Assembly (NCBI GenBank): GCA_028279375.1
Contig: JANQNW010000016.1
Span: 1 to 64,000, forward strand
DNA: 64,000 nucleotides
Direction of reading: 5' to 3'
From: Phycisphaerales bacterium
Lineage (GTDB): Bacteria; Planctomycetota; Phycisphaerae; Phycisphaerales; UBA1924
Shown here: positions 63,201-64,000 of the stretch, one piece after another
Numbering within the stretch: the stretch's first letter is position 1
Layout: the number at the start of each line of letters is the position of its first letter
Program-made: the position numbers and the translations under genes
The notes under the pieces: model-generated
Databases searched by the model: none
Told to the model about the DNA's origin: nothing
The model's input: only the letters and a program-made list of their open reading frames with translations

Positions 63201-63402
63201 AGGGCGGGAAGTCCTTTTTCGCCTTCTTGGGAGCGCCACCCTGCATCGCGGCAAGTTGCGCCAGCACCTCCGGCGGGACCTGGGCGTTGCTGGTCTCACC
63301 GGCGCCCGTCGATGCGGGGCCCGAGGCGAGCGCGAGTGACGCCGTGGCGGCGAGCGTCACGGCAACGGTTCTTGCAGTACGTCGATGCTGGATTCGGGGC
63401 AT
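60292..63402 (-). CDS. Large zinc-dependent HExxH metalloprotease B (DUF5117/DUF4953-like)
   Basis: A 1036-residue paralogue of the protein at 57120-60023. Signal peptide (about 1-30), the same N-terminal domain (FPPFSEVIKGYEKVISTADG), and the catalytic H616EAGHTLGLRHNF with GSVMEYLAVNI. Just before the catalytic motif it carries an insert of roughly 50 residues, rich in Glu/Lys/Pro (about 530-595), and a His-Cys-Cys (NGHCCIGAHLG), which paralogue A lacks. ATG 63400-63402 has GGAG upstream; GTG 63408 is an alternative. Function unknown, probably envelope or extracellular proteolysis. Confidence 0.87.
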   Translation of the reverse strand: MPRIQHRRTARTVAVTLAATASLALASGPASTGAGETSNAQVPPEVLAQLAAMQGGAPKKAKKDFPPFSEVIKGYEKVISTADGQASLYTLYKRDKDAQMLAVFPAGFENQRLFIATTIAGGTPTAGIQFNERYVYWKRFDRTLALIEPNVEVRSSGDAESRSSRDQLFTDRVILSAPIVTMSPGGGPVIDLDGLLVGQAAKFFGWAAAGANGSLSKITRAKAFPNNVEVAFRLPVAGGRLTELHYSISVIPNNTGYKPREADERVGYFTTSYRELARPNTEKPWVRYINRWHLQKADPSLRMSPPKEPIVFYIEHTTPIRWRRWVREGLLAWNEAFEQIGIVNAIEVYQQDARTGAHMEKDPEDVRYNFIRWNTNGQRFAIGPSRVDPRTGQILDADIVMNDGLIATFAEDWRGLIADLAIEGFSPETLAWLNRRPNWDPRYRLATPQQRAAILAQRARALASGELDIAGGHPAAISGSDLLGDNPFDGLAGRTSQVNGHCCIGAHLGREISLFGLGHGLFDAEMEKSAGETKKPEDIEIPDHLPEDVKAMIRAKLEEMRANGMFEEEQMAGAEPTPAEDGAPEEKPTVPKDEEGMLDGLPEDFIGPLIRYIVSHEAGHTLGLRHNFKASTMESLSDLNDEAGADSRVSGSVMEYLAVNINAGDGPEQGPWTMPALGPYDLWAIEFGYTLDNDLDSILSRVAEEDLAYATDEDTWGPDPRARRWDLGADPLNFADSRMRLVERVRPDILERAVDEGDSWSKSRDAYMLTLAEQVNALSTAANWVGGSFINRDKKGDPADRLPIENIPAETQRRALEFVIDYAFFDDAFGLTPELLSHMTVDKWWDQGGFSTIFDDPTWTAHDTIMSIQSATLSMVMNPTTLRRIFDNELRATDDDVLTLPEVLFTVSDAIWMELESTPERRHTAANPMISSLRRNLQREHVERLVDLSMPEGLSGAAAKPIANLSNFKLRQIREQIDTSIENGSSRLDPYTLAHLSETGALIDRALDAAIIYNASDIGSAGMPVFFFGAEGVPSR

Positions 63403-63568
63403 GCTCACTCTCCGGAGCGGTCAGTGCGAGGAGGAATGACTTCGAGGCGTCCGGGTCGAGGAGCGGCATCCGGGCGTCTGTCTGTGTTATACGCGCGCGG
63501 CCACTGAGGATCCGCAATTTCAGATCCCTTTCATCGGTGCGGACGTGCGGTTGGCCCTGAGTTCTCAC

Positions 63569-64000
63569 CTAGCGCGCAGCGAGAATCTCGACGGATCGCT
63601 CGTGGAAGAGGACCATCAGGATCGCCGTGAGGGCGATGAAAACGAGCCCGCCGATTTGGGCGGGCCGATCGTGGACGGCCATCTCGGTCGGATCGTCGTA
63701 GTCGCCTCGATCAACGAGCACGATGCACCGGAGCAGCACATATGTCGCGGGGAGAATCGTGAGCCAGAGGAGGTTGAATCCCTGCTCGTAGATCTCCGCC
63801 TGATCCTCGACCCAGATGGCGTAGCTCAGGAGCGTCGCGACGCCCGTGACGACCACCGCCATTTCGAGGAGGTTGTCGGTGTACATCGTCTGCACGGACC
63901 TGGCGGCGCCGGCCTCGTCGCCCATGGTCTTGCGTTCACCGAGGCGCTTGCCGAGCGCCAGGAACATACTCAGGAAGAAGGTGCAGTTCAGGAGCCAACT
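63569..64000 (-). CDS. UbiA-family prenyltransferase, C-terminal part (cut by window edge)
   Basis: At least 143 residues visible; the 5' part lies beyond 64000. The frame continues to the edge (the codons above ATG 63967 read SWLLNCTFFLS), so that ATG is internal. FLSMFLALGKRLGERKTM is typical of the decaprenyl-phosphate phosphoribosyltransferase-like branch of UbiA, with membrane helices LLEMAVVVTGVATLLSYAI, LLWLTILPATYVLLRCIVL and IGGLVFIALTAILMVLF. Stop 63569. The likely role is transfer of a polar group to a polyprenyl phosphate carrier. Confidence 0.82.
   Translation of the reverse strand, partial: SWLLNCTFFLSMFLALGKRLGERKTMGDEAGAARSVQTMYTDNLLEMAVVVTGVATLLSYAIWVEDQAEIYEQGFNLLWLTILPATYVLLRCIVLVDRGDYDDPTEMAVHDRPAQIGGLVFIALTAILMVLFHERSVEILAAR

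Noticed and set aside
1-64000. CRISPR arrays, insertion sequences, phage genes, attachment sites
   Set aside because: Looked for direct repeat arrays, transposase or integrase motifs and tRNA-flanking repeats; none seen. The tRNA-Pro gene has no nearby integrase.

Overview
The window reads as a chromosomal segment of a GC-rich Gram-negative bacterium, most likely a Phycisphaerales-type planctomycete. That assignment is inferred from three features seen together. Exported proteins end in a PEP-CTERM-like tail of the form VPAPGA...GLAAFARRRR. Matrixin-like exported proteases end in a GC-type dockerin (repeats like GDLNGDGCIGSGDLSIL, final WGAGC). Large HExxH metalloproteases occur as paralogues. 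No phage, transposon, CRISPR array or obvious plasmid function was seen.

Region 1 (about 0.2-16.1 kb, all +) is one long type IV pilus / type II secretion operon. It runs: two small membrane proteins, a GspH-like pseudopilin, PilM, PilN, PilO, a PilP/GspC-like protein, a secretin with a very long acidic tail, a TPR lipoprotein, a histidine kinase, a receiver protein, an HD-GYP protein, a STAS protein, the GspE/PilB ATPase and GspF/PilC. Most junctions are 4-nt ATGA/GTGA overlaps. An HD-GYP enzyme and an MshEN-type ATPase N-terminus suggest c-di-GMP control from within the operon.

Region 2 (16-31 kb) is mostly housekeeping: recJ (-), adenylate kinase, two PEP-CTERM-like exported proteins, a PIN-TRAM membrane protein (-), an SRP RNA followed by dnaX with a complete -1 frameshift signal (gamma and tau), a YbaB/EbfC protein, an HDOD-GGDEF protein, bioA with an APH-like kinase (-), a homocysteine methyltransferase, a medium-chain oxidoreductase and fabI.

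Region 3 (32-40.5 kb, mostly -) has rmlD-rmlB, a lipoprotein M3 peptidase, an unrecognised protein, a cardiolipin synthase with a histone-deacetylase-family hydrolase, and a third PEP-CTERM-like protein.

Region 4 (41.3-50.2 kb) is the most interesting part. A small ArsR-VOC-VOC operon has a textbook promoter-operator. It is followed by a putative zinc regulon: a Fur-family regulator, a COG0523 GTPase with CxCC, a pair of unrecognised membrane proteins, two paralogous Cys-rich microproteins and a tricorn-like protease. Four near-identical palindromes (7-6-7, AWTGRCA-N6-TGYCAWT) lie in front of these units.

Region 5 (50.2-64 kb, all -) has tRNA-Pro(CGG), three tandem matrixin-like proteases with dockerin tails (one with a His-rich leader), lipoamide dehydrogenase, two paralogous 100-kDa-class HExxH metalloproteases, and the 3' end of a UbiA-family prenyltransferase gene cut by the window edge. 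Coordinates, motifs and repeats were read by eye; functions are family-level inference.
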